64,000 nucleotides of DNA from Nectonema munidae (taxonomy: Eukaryota; Nematomorpha; Nectonematoida; Nectonematidae). Location of the stretch: positions 62,001 through 126,000 of the forward strand of contig JAUIRK010001050.1 in NCBI GenBank assembly GCA_030549495.1. Reading direction: 5' to 3'. Positions 34,683 to 47,506 of the stretch are shown piece after piece. Numbering within the stretch: the stretch's first letter is position 1; every line of letters begins with the position of its first letter. The position numbers and the translations under genes are program-made. The notes under the pieces were generated by a model, which worked only from the letters and a program-made list of their open reading frames with translations, searched no databases and was not told where the DNA came from.

Positions 34683-34853
34683 TTAAGTGAAAAAATTGTA
34701 TAATCTACTTAGATGGGTTCAGAAGAAATATACTTCTAATCATCTTAATATATAGCTATAATAAATTTTGCGAATATCTTTAAATATTCCTTAAAATGAT
34801 TAATTTTAATGATTTTTCACTTAATATAAACGAAAACAACGCATCCTCTAAGC

Positions 34854-35039
34854 CAGGGGTTCCCAACCTGGGGTTCGTTTCACTTTTTTCAAGGGGTACT
34901 TTATAAAGGTATCTGAAAAGTTTTTTAATGGTATATTAGTGTGAAAAAACAAGATAAAAAACTAAAAAAATTATTAGGGGTTCGCCTAAGGCTGAAAATT
35001 TTCAAGGGGTACTTGGTGTAAAAATGTTGGGAACCTCTG
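34854..35039. mobile_element. 186-bp hAT MITE with perfect 8-bp duplication
   Basis: Ends CAGGGGTTCCCAAC and CAGAGGTTCCCAAC (inverted), with target duplication CTCTAAGC at 34,846-34,853 and 35,040-35,047. TIR and duplication are diagnostic of hAT. It splits the right arm of the surrounding TIR element. Confidence 0.93.
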
Positions 35040-35043
35040 CTCT

Positions 35044-35440
35044 AAGCAGAAGAAATATTCGTTTGAGGAATTTTTGATCGAACTGTTATCTAAAATAAGT
35101 AACCTAAAAAACTGCTGGCTAATTGTGGATAACGCAAAGATCCACAAAACTCAAACTATCGAACACTTAATGACTTCAGATGGACAAATTTTGAAGTTTT
35201 TGTCTCCTTACAGTTACATGCTGAATCCAATTGAGCTGGCATTCTCAAAAATCAAAAATTTTAGAAAACAGAAATGAAGTAAGATTTGCTTCAATAATGT
35301 TTTAAAAACAGAAAAACTTTTATTTAGCAACATGTTAGAGAAAAGCTGTTTCCTCAATAAACATCGAGGAATGCAAAAGCTACATTGCACATGCACTACG
35401 TAACATACAAAAAGGGCAAATGGGAATTTCTATTTCTTTA
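35044..35440 (+). pseudogene. Tc1/mariner-superfamily (DD34E) transposase, C-terminal fragment
   Basis: YSFEEFLIELLSKISNLKNC, then WLIVDNAKIHKTQTIEHL, then LKFLSPYSYMLNPIELAFSK and IKNFRKQK. The second catalytic Asp (in VDNAKIH) and the final Glu (in NPIE) are present, 34 residues apart, as in Tc1-type DDE enzymes. The frame stops at 35,275-35,277, but family-like sequence continues past it (KTEKLLFSNMLEKSCFLN, then in another frame ECKSYIAHALRNIQKGQMG). The first catalytic Asp and the DNA-binding half are missing. It begins at the inner edge of the TIR element to its left, which may have broken it. Confidence 0.82.
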
Positions 35441-35681
35441 TAAAATGTGATATATTGTTTTTGCTTTAAATTACTTGAATGATAATAAAGAAGTTTGTGT
35501 GAACACTTTTTTTAATTATATAATGGATATTAAAATGGATGTAAAAGTTTTTTCGAAACTAAGTTTTAAAATTCACTTTTTTGCTTAGTTGAAACTTTCG
35601 ATACAAACTAAAAATTTTTTTAATTCTATGCTACTATAATATAAAAACAATCTATGCAGAAGGCAAAAATTGAAGAGTTTT

Positions 35682-35963
35682 GCAAACACCAACAGGGGGC
35701 ATTCAAACACAAGTAGGCATAAACAGGAGGCACTCAAACATGTGGCACTATAACACAGGCAGACACAAACAAGGAGCACTCAAACACAGGCAGGCTCAAA
35801 AAGGGAGCACTCAAACACAGCGAGCACCCGACACAGGCAGGCACAAGCAGGGTGGACTTAACCACATGCAAGCACTTAAACAGATTTAGGCACAAAAAGG
35901 GAACACAGGCAAGTATCAACAGAGGGCACTCAAACAAAAACAGGCAAAATAGGGAGCACTCAA
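35682..35963 (+). repeat. 31-bp minisatellite, first small block (~9 monomers)
   Basis: Outlying block of the large array, with monomers such as CACTCAAACACAGGCAGGCA plus CAAACAGGGAG. It starts and ends abruptly in unique AT-rich DNA. Confidence 0.93.
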
Positions 35964-36142
35964 CTTGTCTATAAATAAACTGCTAGTTGCATCGAATTAA
36001 AAAAGACTTGAAATAGAGGCGGAGAATTAGAAAATTATCCGTGTATCTTTCAACACGTCTATAGAACCTGACAATCGCATATAATATTACGCGCATTTAT
36101 TAAGAAAGAAGACTTCAAAGCTTATTCAGAAAAGTAAAATCA

Positions 36143-36243
36143 AAAAAGACATAGAATTTAAAATAGACACTTTAGAATTAAAAAAGACACTTTCGAATTT
36201 AAATAAGACACTTTCGAATTTAAAAAAGGCCGTTTAGAACTAA
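36143..36243 (+). repeat. 20-bp minisatellite, about five copies
   Basis: Unit AAAAAAGACACTTTCGAATT with small changes. Unrelated to the flanking 31-bp repeat. Confidence 0.85.
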
Positions 36244-36379
36244 AAATGGTATATATTTAAGATTATTAATATAAAAAATAAATTAAGAAGAAGAAGAAGT
36301 TTATTTGAAAAAAAACATAAGTGATACGATGATTACATGAAGCATTAACAATTATAACATATAAAGAACTATGTATATA

Positions 36380-37047
36380 CAGTGAAACTTCGATATCTCA
36401 AATATCTCAAAGTTCTTTTATGGTACGAACTTTTTCCCCTATACATTACATGTAAATAAGTTTGGATATCTCGAACTCTGATATCTTGAATAACCCGGAT
36501 ATCTCGAAGTGTTTAGACCCTTTCCCTCTCCCCTCCACCTAATGTTTTCCTAGGGGGCAAAAATGGATTTTGTTCTTCTTCCCAATAAATTTCAGTGTTT
36601 AAAATTTTATTTATAATACAATTGTTGCCATATTTTTTCTTCAATAAATTAAGTTTGTAATGAAAATCTTAATGAAAGTAATATGTCAAGATCATCAAAG
36701 TTGCTTAGAAGTGATGTAAAACTAGGCATACGATGTGTGATGATCATGGATTTCCATAGTTTTTTATGCCTTTATCAAATCATCTACCATTTTTTGGACG
36801 TTCTGTCTCTTTGAGTCCGACTTACTGACGTTGATTTAAAGTAAAATGCACTTTAAAAAGATATCAGGATCTGATTATTTTAGCAGAGTTACTTTAGATC
36901 TAACAAGCAGACAAAAAAATACCGGTCGATACTTATTTTTCAAAAAATGGACATGATAATAGTTTTTCTTGATATTTTGGATATCTCGAACACCTGGATA
37001 TTTCCAAGTTTTCGTTTGGTCCCTTCAAATTCGAGATAACGAGGGTT
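36380..37047. mobile_element. Tigger/pogo-like non-coding relic
   Basis: Begins (TA)CAGTGAAACTTCGATATCTC and ends with TTCGAGATAACGAGGGTT, an imperfect inverted match. Several internal GGATATCTCGAA motifs. Typical of non-autonomous pogo-group elements; no transposase. Confidence 0.55.
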
Positions 37048-37847
37048 AATATTAATTTATATATACAAAAACAGTATCAAAATAGTGGAATTTCAAAAAG
37101 CCCTCTCAGCCGCTTTTATGAATAACACTAGTGAAAGTCGTAAAAAATGGTAAACATATTAATAAAAAAAACATTAAACTTCATAATTTTCACTATTCAG
37201 GTTTATAATTGAATAATTTGATATAAGATAAAGAAAATATGTGATGGAATAGACATTAGAAACGGCATATATATATAAAGTTCATCAGAAAGTTACAAAA
37301 AATAAGTTAGGTTAGTAACTTTACATGAATAACAATTGCCAATAATACATTCAGTTAAATATCTTTCAATGTATATTAATTAAATTATTTTTTAAATGAG
37401 ACAATACTTAAATGCAAATGGTTAGCTATATATACTAATTATTGTTCAAATGCTCAGATAATTTCAATTTCAACGCTTGATAGTATTTAGCCTTTTTATA
37501 ATATGGAATGAGTGTTTTACTTTTATTACGTAGATCAAAATTTAAAATATCATTAAAGACGTCCGAAAGTACACGTTTAAATAATAATTTGAAAATGAAA
37601 AAAGCTAAATTATATTTGTATAAGTCCTTTATTTTCAATATTTCAGCATCAAAGAAAAAATTACTGGAATGAAATCAGTAATTAACATTATATCGTAATT
37701 TTGCCTTCTAATCAATGAGGTAAGATTAAAAAATAGATTAATTAAAATAATTCTAAAACTTCACGTTTTTTTTCATTTTTAAAAAATTCATTTTCCGTCT
37801 TTCAGGCTTTGGTTTTCAAAATAAAGTGTCTAATTTTTATTTTGAAT

Positions 37848-40800
37848 CACTTAAACAGATTCAGTACAAAAAGGGAACAATTTAACACAGGCAAGCATCA
37901 ACAGAGGGCACTCAAACACAGGAAGCACATAAAGGCAAAAACAGGGAGCACTCAAACAAAGGCAGAAACAAACGACGAGCACTCAATCAACAGGGAGCAC
38001 CCAAAGACGGTCAAGCACAAACAAGGGGCACTTAAACACAGGTAGGACTTAAACAAATAGCAAGAAGAAACAGAGACAACTTAAACACAGGCAGGCACTC
38101 AAATAGGGAGAACCCAACATACGTAAGCATAAATAAGGTGGAAATAAACACTGGCAGGCACAAACAGCGAGCACTTAGACATAGGCAGGCGCAAACAGGT
38201 AACACTCAAACCCAGGCAGTTACTAACAGAGAGCACTCAAACACAGGCATTAACAAACAAGGAGGCACTCAACAACAGGGAGCATCCAAACACAGGCAGA
38301 CACAAACAACGAGGGCAAGGATAAAAGGGAGCACTTAAACACAGGCAGGCACTCAAACACAGGGAGCACCCGACACAGGCAGGCACAAATAGGGTGGGCT
38401 TAACCATATGCAAGCACTTAAACAGATTTAAGCACAAAAAGGGAACACTTAAATACAGGCAAGTACCAACAGAGGGCACTCAAACACACACATGGAAAAT
38501 AGGGAGCACTCAAACACAGTCAAGAACAAACAACGAGCACTCTATAAACAGGGAGCACTCAAACACAGGCAGGCACAAACAAGGAGCACTTAAACACAGG
38601 TAGGACTAAAAAATAAGAAAAGGGACTCAAACATGGGAGCACTAAAACAGCAAGGCAGACACAAACAAGGAGCACTTAAACACAGGCAGGCACAAACAGG
38701 GAGCACTTAAACAGAGACAGGCACAAAAAGGGAGCACTTTAACACAGGCAAACACCAACAGGGGGCATTCAAACACAAGCAGGCATAAACAGGAGGCACT
38801 ATAACACAGTTTAAGTGCTCAAAAAGGGAGCACTCAAACATAGCGAGCACCCGACACAGGCAGGCACAAACAGGGTGGGCTTAACCACATGCAAGCACTT
38901 AAACATATTTAGTCACAAAAAGGGAACACTTAAACACAGGCAAGTACCAACAAAGGGCACTCAAACACACACAGGCAAAATAGGGAGCACTCAAACACAG
39001 GCAGGAACAACAACGAGCACTCTATCAACAGGGAGCACCCAAACACAGGCAGGCACAAACAAGGAGCACTTAAACACAGGTAGGACTTAAACAATAGTCA
39101 GAGCAGAAACAAGGAGCACTTAAACACAGGCAGGCACTCAAACATGGGAGACCCAACACACGCAGGCACAAATAGGGTTGACTTAAACACATTCAGGCAC
39201 AAACAGGGAGCACTTAAACAGAGACAGGCACAAAAAGGGAGCACTTAAACAGAGACAGGCACAAAAAGGGAGCACTTAAACAGAGACAGGCACAAAAGAG
39301 CACTTAAACAGGGACAGGCACAAAAAGGGGGACTTTAACACAGGCAAACACCAACAGGGGGCATTCAAACACAATCAGGCATAAACAGGAGGCACTCAAA
39401 CATGGGGCACTATAACACAGGCAGACACAAACACGGAGCACTCAAACGCAGACAGGTTCAAACAAGGGCTCAACCAGGGAAAACCCAACACACGCAGGTA
39501 CAAACAGGGTGGACTTAAACACAGGCAGGCACAAACAGGGAGCACTTAAACAGATTCAGGCTCAAAAAGGGAGTACTTTAACACAGGCAAGCACCAACAA
39601 GGGGCATTCAAACACAGGAAGGCACAAGCAGGCAAAAACAAGAGGGACTCAAACATGGGACACTATAACACAGGCAGACACAAATAAGGAGAACTCAAAC
39701 ACAGGCAGGTTCAAACAGGGAGCACTCAAATACAGGCAGGCACAAACAGGGAGCACTCAAACACAGGCAGGCACAAACAGGGAGGATTTAAACACAGGCA
39801 GGCACAAACAGGGAAAACTTAAACACATGCAAGCTCAAACAGGGAGCACTTAAACAGATTCAGGCACAAAAAGGGAGCACTTTAACACAGGCAAGCACCA
39901 ACAGAGGGCACTCAAACACAGGAAGTCACAAACAGGAAGCACATACAGGCAAAAACAGGGAGCACTCAAACACAGGCAGGAACAAACGACGAGCACTCAA
40001 TCAACAGGAAGCACCCAAACACGGTCAGTCACAAACAAGGAGCACTTAAACACAGGTAGGACTTAAACAATAGTCAAGCAGAAACAAGGAGCACTTAAAC
40101 ACAGGCAGGCACTCAAACAGGGAGAACCCAACACACGCAGGCACAAATAGGGTTGACTTGAACACATTCAGGCACAAACAGGGAGCACTTAAACAGGGAC
40201 AGGCACAAAAAGGGAGCACTTTAACACAGGCAAACATCAACAGGGGGCATTCAAACACAATCAGGCATAAACAGGAGGCACTCAAACATGGGGCACTATA
40301 ACACAGGCAGACACAAACACGGAGCACTCAAACGCAGGCAGGTTCAACAAGGGCTCAACCAGGGAAAACCCAACACACACAGGTACAAACAGGGTGGACT
40401 TAAACACAGGCAGGCACAAACAGGGAGCACTTAAACAGATTCAGGCTCAAAAAGTGAGTACTTTAACACAGGCAAGCACCAACAAGGGGCATTCAAACAC
40501 AGGAAGGCACAAGCAGGCAAAAATAAGAGGGACTCAAACATGGGACACTATAACACAGGCAGATACAAATAAGGAGAACTCAAACACAGGCAGGTTCAAA
40601 CAGGGAGCACTTAAACAGAGACAGGCACAAAAAGGGAGCACTTTAACACAGGCAAACACCAACAGGGGGCATTCAAACACAAGCAGGTATAAACAGGAGG
40701 CACTATAACACAGTTTAAGTGCTCAAAAAGGGAGCACTCAAACATAGCGAGCACCCGACACAGGCAGGCACAAACAGGGTGGGGTTAACCACATGCAAGC

Positions 40801-43800
40801 ACTTAAACATATTTAGTCACAAAAAGCGAACACTTAAACACAGGCAAGGACCAACAGAGGGCACTCAAACACACACAAGCAAAACAGGGAGCACTCAAAC
40901 ACAGGCAGGAACAACAACAAGCACTCTATCAACAGGGAGCACCCAAACACAGGCAGGCACAAACAAGGAGCACTTAAACACAGGTAGGACTTAAACAATA
41001 GTAACAGAAACAAGAAGCACTTAAACACAGGCAGGCACTCAAACAGGGAACCCAACACAGGCAGGCTCAAATAGGGTTGACTTAAACACATTCAGGCACA
41101 AACAGTGAGCACTTAAACAGAGACAGGCACAAAAAGGGAGCACTTAAACAGAGACAGGCACAAAAAGGGAGCACTTAAACAGAGACAGGCACAAAAAGGG
41201 AGCACTTTAACACAGGCAAACACCAACAGGGGTCATTCAAACACAATCAGGCATAAACAGGAGGCACTCAAACATGGGGCACTATAACACAGGCAGACAC
41301 AAACACGGAGCACTCAAACGCAGACAGGTTCAAACAAGGGCTCAACCATGGAAAACCCAACACACGCCGGTACAAACAGGGTGGACTTAAACACAGGCAG
41401 GCACAAACAGGGAGCACTTAAACAGATTCAGGCTCAATAAGGGAGTACTTTAACACAGGCAAGCACCAACAAGGGGCATTCAAACACAGGAAGGCACAAG
41501 CAGGCAAAAACAAGAGGGACTCAAACATGGGACACTATAACACAGGCAGACACAAATAAGGAGAACACAAACACAGGCAGGTTCAAACAGGGAGCACTCA
41601 AATACAGGCAGGCACAAACAGGGAGCACTCAAACACAGGCAGGCACAAACAGGGAGGATTTAAACACAGGCAGGCACAAACAGGGAAAACTTAAACACAT
41701 GCATGCACAAACAGGTAGCACTTAAACAGATTCAGGCAGAAAAAGGGAGCACATTAAAACAGGTAAACACCTACAGGGGCCATACAAACACAGGAACGCA
41801 CAAACAATGAGGACACAAACACAGGCATGCACTAACAGAAGGCATTCAAACACAGGCAGGCACAAATATGGGGCACTCAAGCACGGACAGACACAAACAG
41901 GGAGCACTCATACAACAGGAGGCACTCAAACAGAGGCAGGCACAAACATGGGGCACTATAACACAGGCAGTCACAACAAGGAGCACTCAAACACAGGAAG
42001 GCTCAAACAGGGAGCACTCAAACACAGGCAGGCACAAACAGGATTGACTTAAACACAGGCAGGCGCAAAAAGGGAGCACTTTAACACAGGCAAGCACCAA
42101 CAGGGGGCATTCAAAAACAAGCAGGCATAAACAGAAGGCACTCAAACATGGGGCACTATAACACAGGCAGACACAAATAAGGAGCACTCAAACACAAGCA
42201 GGCTCAAAAAGGGAGCACTCAAACACAGGCAGGCACTAACAGGGAGGACTTAAACACAGGCTGGCACAAACAGGGAACACTTAAACACATGCAAGCTCAA
42301 ACAGGGAGCACTTAAACAGATTCAGGCACAAAAAGGGAGCACTTTAACACAGGCAAGCACCAACAGAGGGCACTCAAACACAGGAAGGCACAAACAGGAA
42401 GCACATACAGGCAAAAACAGGGAGCACTCAAACACAGGCAGGAACAAACGACGAGCACTCAATCAACAGGAAGCACCCAAACACGGTCAGTCACAAACAA
42501 GGAGCACTTAAACACAGGTAGGACTTAAACAATAGTCAAGCAGAAACAAGGAGCACTTAAACACAGGCAGGCACTCAAACAGGGAGAACCCAACACACGC
42601 AGGCACAAACAGGGTTGACTTAAACACATTCAGCCAGCACAAACAGGGAGCACTTAAACAGAGACAGGCACAAAAAGGGAGCACTTTAACACAGGCAAAC
42701 ACCAACAGGGGGCATTCAAATACAATCAGGCATAAACAGGAGGCACTTAAACATGGGGCACTATAACACAGGCAGACACAAACACGGAGCACTCAAACGC
42801 AGGCAGGTTCAACAAGGGCTCAATCAGGGAAAACCCAACACACAGAGGTACAAACAGGGTGGACTTAAACACAGGCAGGAACAAACAGGGAGCACTTAAA
42901 CAGATTCAGGCTCAAAAAGTGAGTACTTTAACACAGGCAAGCACCAACAAGGGGCATTCAAACACAGGAAGGCACAAGCAGGCAAAAATAAGAGGGACTC
43001 AAACATGGGACACTATAACACAGGCAGACACAAATAAGGAGCACACAAACACAGGCAGGTTCAAACAGGGAGCACTCAAATACAGGCAGGCACAAACAGG
43101 GAGCACTCAAACACAGGCAGGCACAAACAGGGAGGATTTAAACACAGGCAGGCACAAACAGGGAAAACTTAAACACATGCATGCATAAACAGGTAGCACT
43201 TAAACAGATTCAGGCAGAAAAAGGGAGCACATTAAAACAGGTAAACACCTACAGGGGCCACACAAACAAAGGAACGCACAAACAATGAGGACACAAACAC
43301 AGGCAGGCACAAACAGTAGGCAGTCAAACACAGGCAGGCACAAATATGGGGCACTCAAGCACGGACAGACACAAACAGGGAGCACTCATACAACAGGAGG
43401 CACTCAAACAGAGGCAGGCACAAACATGGGGCACTATAACACAGGCAGTCACAACAAAGAGCACTCAAACACAGGAAGGCTCAAACAGGGAACACTCAAA
43501 CACAGGCAGGCACAAACAGGATTGACTTAAACACAGCCAGGCGCAAAAAGAGAGCACTTTAACACATGCAAGCACCAACAGGGGCATTCAAAAACAAGCA
43601 GGCATAAACAGTAGGCACTTAAACATGGGGCACTATAACACAGGCAGACACAAACAAGGGAAACTTAAACACATGCAAGCACAAACAGGGAGCACTTAAA
43701 TAGATTCAGGCACAAAAAGGGAGCACTTTAACACAGGCAAGCACCAACAGAGGGCACTCAAACACAGGACGGCACAAACAGGGAACACCCAAACACAGGA

Positions 43801-43890
43801 AGGCATAAACAAGGAGCACTTAAGCACAGGTAGGACTTAAATAATAGGCAAGCAGAAACAGGGAGCACTTAAACACAGGCATGCACAGTC
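37848..43890 (+). repeat. 31-bp minisatellite, second block
   Basis: About 6 kb, near 195 monomers. The left part to about 39.3 kb is irregular. From 39.5 kb it contains higher-order half-units marked by GTGGACTTAAACACAGGCAG at 39,509, 40,394, 41,381 and 42,859 (spacings 885, 987 and 1,478). The units at 39,509 and 42,859 mix features of the two half-unit types. Ends abruptly in a unique island. Confidence 0.95.
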
Positions 43891-45107
43891 AGAGCGGGGG
43901 CGGTGAAAAATAGGGAATTTAGAAGGGGTGAATAGCCCTTACAAGGGTGAGAACAAAAGAAAAAAACGGGATTTCAAGGGGGTTAAAAAGTCTTTCAATT
44001 GTTTATACCCATCCGTAGCCACTAAATGCCAGTTCAAACCTTATAGTTTGAACCCAAAAGTGGAATTGGTGAGGTTTCAATCACCGAAACCTGTCTTTCA
44101 CACAGTGTATGCTATGTGATAATGATCAAATACAAGAGAAGTTACAATTTCTAGTAATATATATTTTAATTCATATTTTGAATAAAGAGCATTGTTAAAA
44201 ACAAAAGAGAATGAAATATGCTTTTTAATTTTAAAGAAATTAAAAATTTTACTAAATATTTTTGAAAAATTTAAATATTTTATAAATTTGTTCGCATGGA
44301 CATTATTGACATCGAGTTAACAAAAATAAAGGACAAATTTTCACTTTTCATAACTCAAGGCTTTACTTTTGCAATTTATTTTATACCTACCCTTTTCAAG
44401 AAATTTCATTAGAAGAAAGAAAGAAAGAAAGAAATTCTCGAGAAAGACCCTTCTCAAGCTTTTATTAGTCTTGAGTGTGCTCAACTACTGAATACTACTG
44501 TAATTTTTTATTCTAAATTTTATATTTTTTCCAATAAATTCTTTCTTTCTTTCAAGAAAGATAATTAGTTTGTTTGTTACTATTTTAATTTATATTTTTT
44601 AATAAAACGGTTCTTGTTTTTATTTTATTAGTAATTAATATTCTGATTTCTATAAAAGATAACCACTATATATAATTTTTAAATATGTAAGGTGTTAATA
44701 ATAGTCTATTTTCTTTAAACTAAGTTATTTAGTTAAAAAATTTTTTCTTAATTGTATTACTTTAAAATTTTAATTAAGTTTTGAAAGATTTCATTAGATT
44801 TGTACAAATTTATTTTTAATTTAAATAAACACATCTATCTACTTTTGATTAAGATTTTATATAGTTAACGATAAATTATTCTCATATTTTATTTTATATT
44901 GTCCACTAATTTGGATGATAATCTAATTTGCTAATTGATTTATTATGTAAATTATCATATCTTTGAGTGTAAAATTGATCTTTATATCTACTAATGATCC
45001 TTCTGTGGGATATCAATAATTATTAGGTGTACCAATAATGTTTACAGTGGTAACAATTTACTGGAGGTACCCGTCATCTTTTCAGTACGAATAATCTTTG
45101 AATAAAC
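43891..45107. other. Second unique island in the 31-bp array
   Basis: 1.2 kb of AT-rich DNA with a short (AAAG)n tract at about 44,413-44,433 and its complement near 44,540. No gene; a 63-codon frame at its left edge has no ATG start and no family resemblance. Confidence 0.7.
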
Positions 45108-47506
45108 ATGCAGACACAAACAGGGGACATCTAAACACATTCAGACACAAATAGAGCAATTAAACAGATTCAGTCACAAAAAGGTTTCACTTTAACACAA
45201 ACAAGCACCAACAGGGGGCACTCAAACAGGCAGGCATAAACAGGGAGCACTTAAATAGATTCAGGAAAAAAAGGGGGCACTTTAACAAAGGCAAGCACCA
45301 ACAGAGGGCACTCAAACACAGGAAGCACATACAGGCAAAAACAGGGAGCACCCAAACACGGTCAGGCACAAACAAGGGGCACTTAAACAATAAGCAAGAA
45401 GAAACGGACCACTTAAACACAGGCAGGCACTCAAATAGGGAGAACCCAACATACGCAAGCACAAACAAGGTGGAATTAAACACAGGCAGGCACAAACAGT
45501 GAGCACTTAGACATAGGCAGGCGCAAACAGGTAACACCCAAACGCAGGCAGTTACAAACAGAGAGCACTGAAACACAGGCATTAACAAATAACGAGCACT
45601 AAATCAACATGCAGCATCCAAACACAGTCAGGCAAACAACGAGGGCAAGGAGAAAAGGGAGCACTTAAACACAGGCAGGCACTCAAACACAGGGAGCACC
45701 CGACACAGGCAGGCACAAATAGGGTGGACTTAACCACATGCAAGCACTTAAACAGATTTAAGCACAAAAAGGGAACACTTAAACACAGGCAAATACCAAC
45801 AGAGGGCACTCAAACACACACATGCAAAATAGGGAGCACTCAAACACAGGCAAAATATGGAGCACTCAAACACAGGCAGGAACAACAACGAGCACTCTAT
45901 CAACAGGCAAGAACAAACAACGAGCACTCTATCAACAGGGAGCACTCAAACACAGGCAGGCACAAACAAGGAGCACTTAAACAATAGTCAAGCAGAAACA
46001 AGGAGCACTTAAACACGGGCAGGCACTCAAACAGGGAGAACCCAACACACGCAGGCATAAACAGGGTTGACACACAGGCAGCCACAAAAAGGGAGCACTT
46101 AAACAGAGACAGGCACAAAAAGGGAGCACTTTAACACAGGCAAACACCAACAGGGGGCATTCAAACACAAGCAGGCATAAACAGGAGGCACTATAACAGT
46201 TTGAGTGCTCAAAAAGGGAGCACTCAAACATAGCGAGCACCCGACACAAACAGGGTGGGCTTAACCACATGCAAGCACTTAAACATATTTAGTCACAAAA
46301 AGGGAACACTTAAACACAGGCAAGTACCAACAGAGGGCACTCAAACACACACCGGCAAAATAGGGAGCACTCAAACACAGGCAAAATAGGGAGCACTCAA
46401 ACACAGGCAGGAACAACAACGAGCACTCTATCAACAGGGAGCACCCAAACACAGGCAGGCACAAACAAGGAGCACTTAAACACAGGTAGGACTTAAACAA
46501 TAGTCAAGCAGAAACAAGAAGCACTTAAACACAGGCAGGCACTCAAACATGGGAACCCAACACACGCAGGCTCAAATAGGGTTGACTTAAACACATTCAG
46601 GCACAAACAGTGAGCACTTAAACAGAGACAGGCACAAAAAGGGAGCACTTAAACAGAGACAGGCACAAAAAGGGAGCACTTAAACAGAGACAGGCACAAA
46701 AAGGGAGCACTTTAACACAGGCAAACACCAACAGGGGGCATTCAAACACAATCAGGCATAAACAGGAGGCACTCAAACATGGGGCACTATAACACAGGCA
46801 GACACAAACACGGAGCACTCAAACGCAGGCAGGTTCAAACAAGGGCTCAAACACAGGGAGCACCCAACACAGGCAGGTACAAACAGGGTGGACTTAAACA
46901 CAGGCAGGCACAAACAGGGAGCACTTAAACAGATTCAGGCTCAAAAAGGGAGCACTTTAACACAGGCAAGCACCAACAAGGGGCATTCAAACACAGGAAG
47001 GCACAAACAGGGGCCCAAAACACGAAAACAGGGACTCAAACAGGGAGCACTAAACACAGGCAGGCACAAACAAGGAGCACTCAAACACAGGCAGGACTTA
47101 AACAGAGCACAGAAACAAGGAGGCACTTAAACACAGGCAGGCACTCAAACAGGGGAAGCAGGCACAAACAGGGGACTCAAACACAGGCAGGCACAAACAG
47201 GGAGGACTTAAACACAGGCAGGCACAAACAGGGAGCACTTAAACAGAGACAGGCACAAAAAGGGAGCACTTAAACAGAGACAGGCACAAAAAGGGAGCAC
47301 TTAAACAGAGACAGGCACAAAAAGGGAGCACTTTAACACAGGCAAACACCAACAGGGGGCATTCAAACACAATCAGGCATAAACAGGAGGCACTCAAACA
47401 TGGGGCACTATAACACAGGCAGACACAAACACGGAGCACTCAAACGCAGGCAGGTTCAAACAAGGGCTCAACCAGGGAAAACCCAACACACGCAGGTACA
47501 AACAGG
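45108..47506 (+). repeat. 31-bp minisatellite, third block, irregular entry zone
   Basis: Monomers in mixed order, with local tandem runs such as three copies of GAGACAGGCACAAAAAGGGA (plus GCACTTAAACA) at 46,620-46,710 and again at 47,240-47,330. A half-unit start at 46,888 has a third marker version (GGGAGCAC). Around 46,840-47,220 the monomers are scrambled (GCCCAAAACACGAAAACAGG). Confidence 0.92.

Larger units (their letters stand above)
34508..35057. mobile_element. TIR element hosting two nested MITEs
   Basis: Left end AATATTTCGTCTGCTTAAAG then GATGCGTTGTTTTCATTTAT; the right end is its inverted repeat, interrupted by a hAT MITE at 34,854-35,039. With the two insertions removed the host is about 230 bp. 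Adjacent to a Tc1/mariner-type transposase remnant. Confidence 0.72.
35964..37847. other. Unique island inside the 31-bp array
   Basis: 1.9 kb of AT-rich DNA between minisatellite blocks 1 and 2. It holds a 20-bp minisatellite and a Tigger-like relic. No gene found. Confidence 0.75.

Noticed and set aside
43928-44119. 63-codon frame at the edge of the second island
   Set aside because: It begins at GTG rather than ATG, has no homology signal that I recognise, and lies at the junction of repeat and unique DNA.
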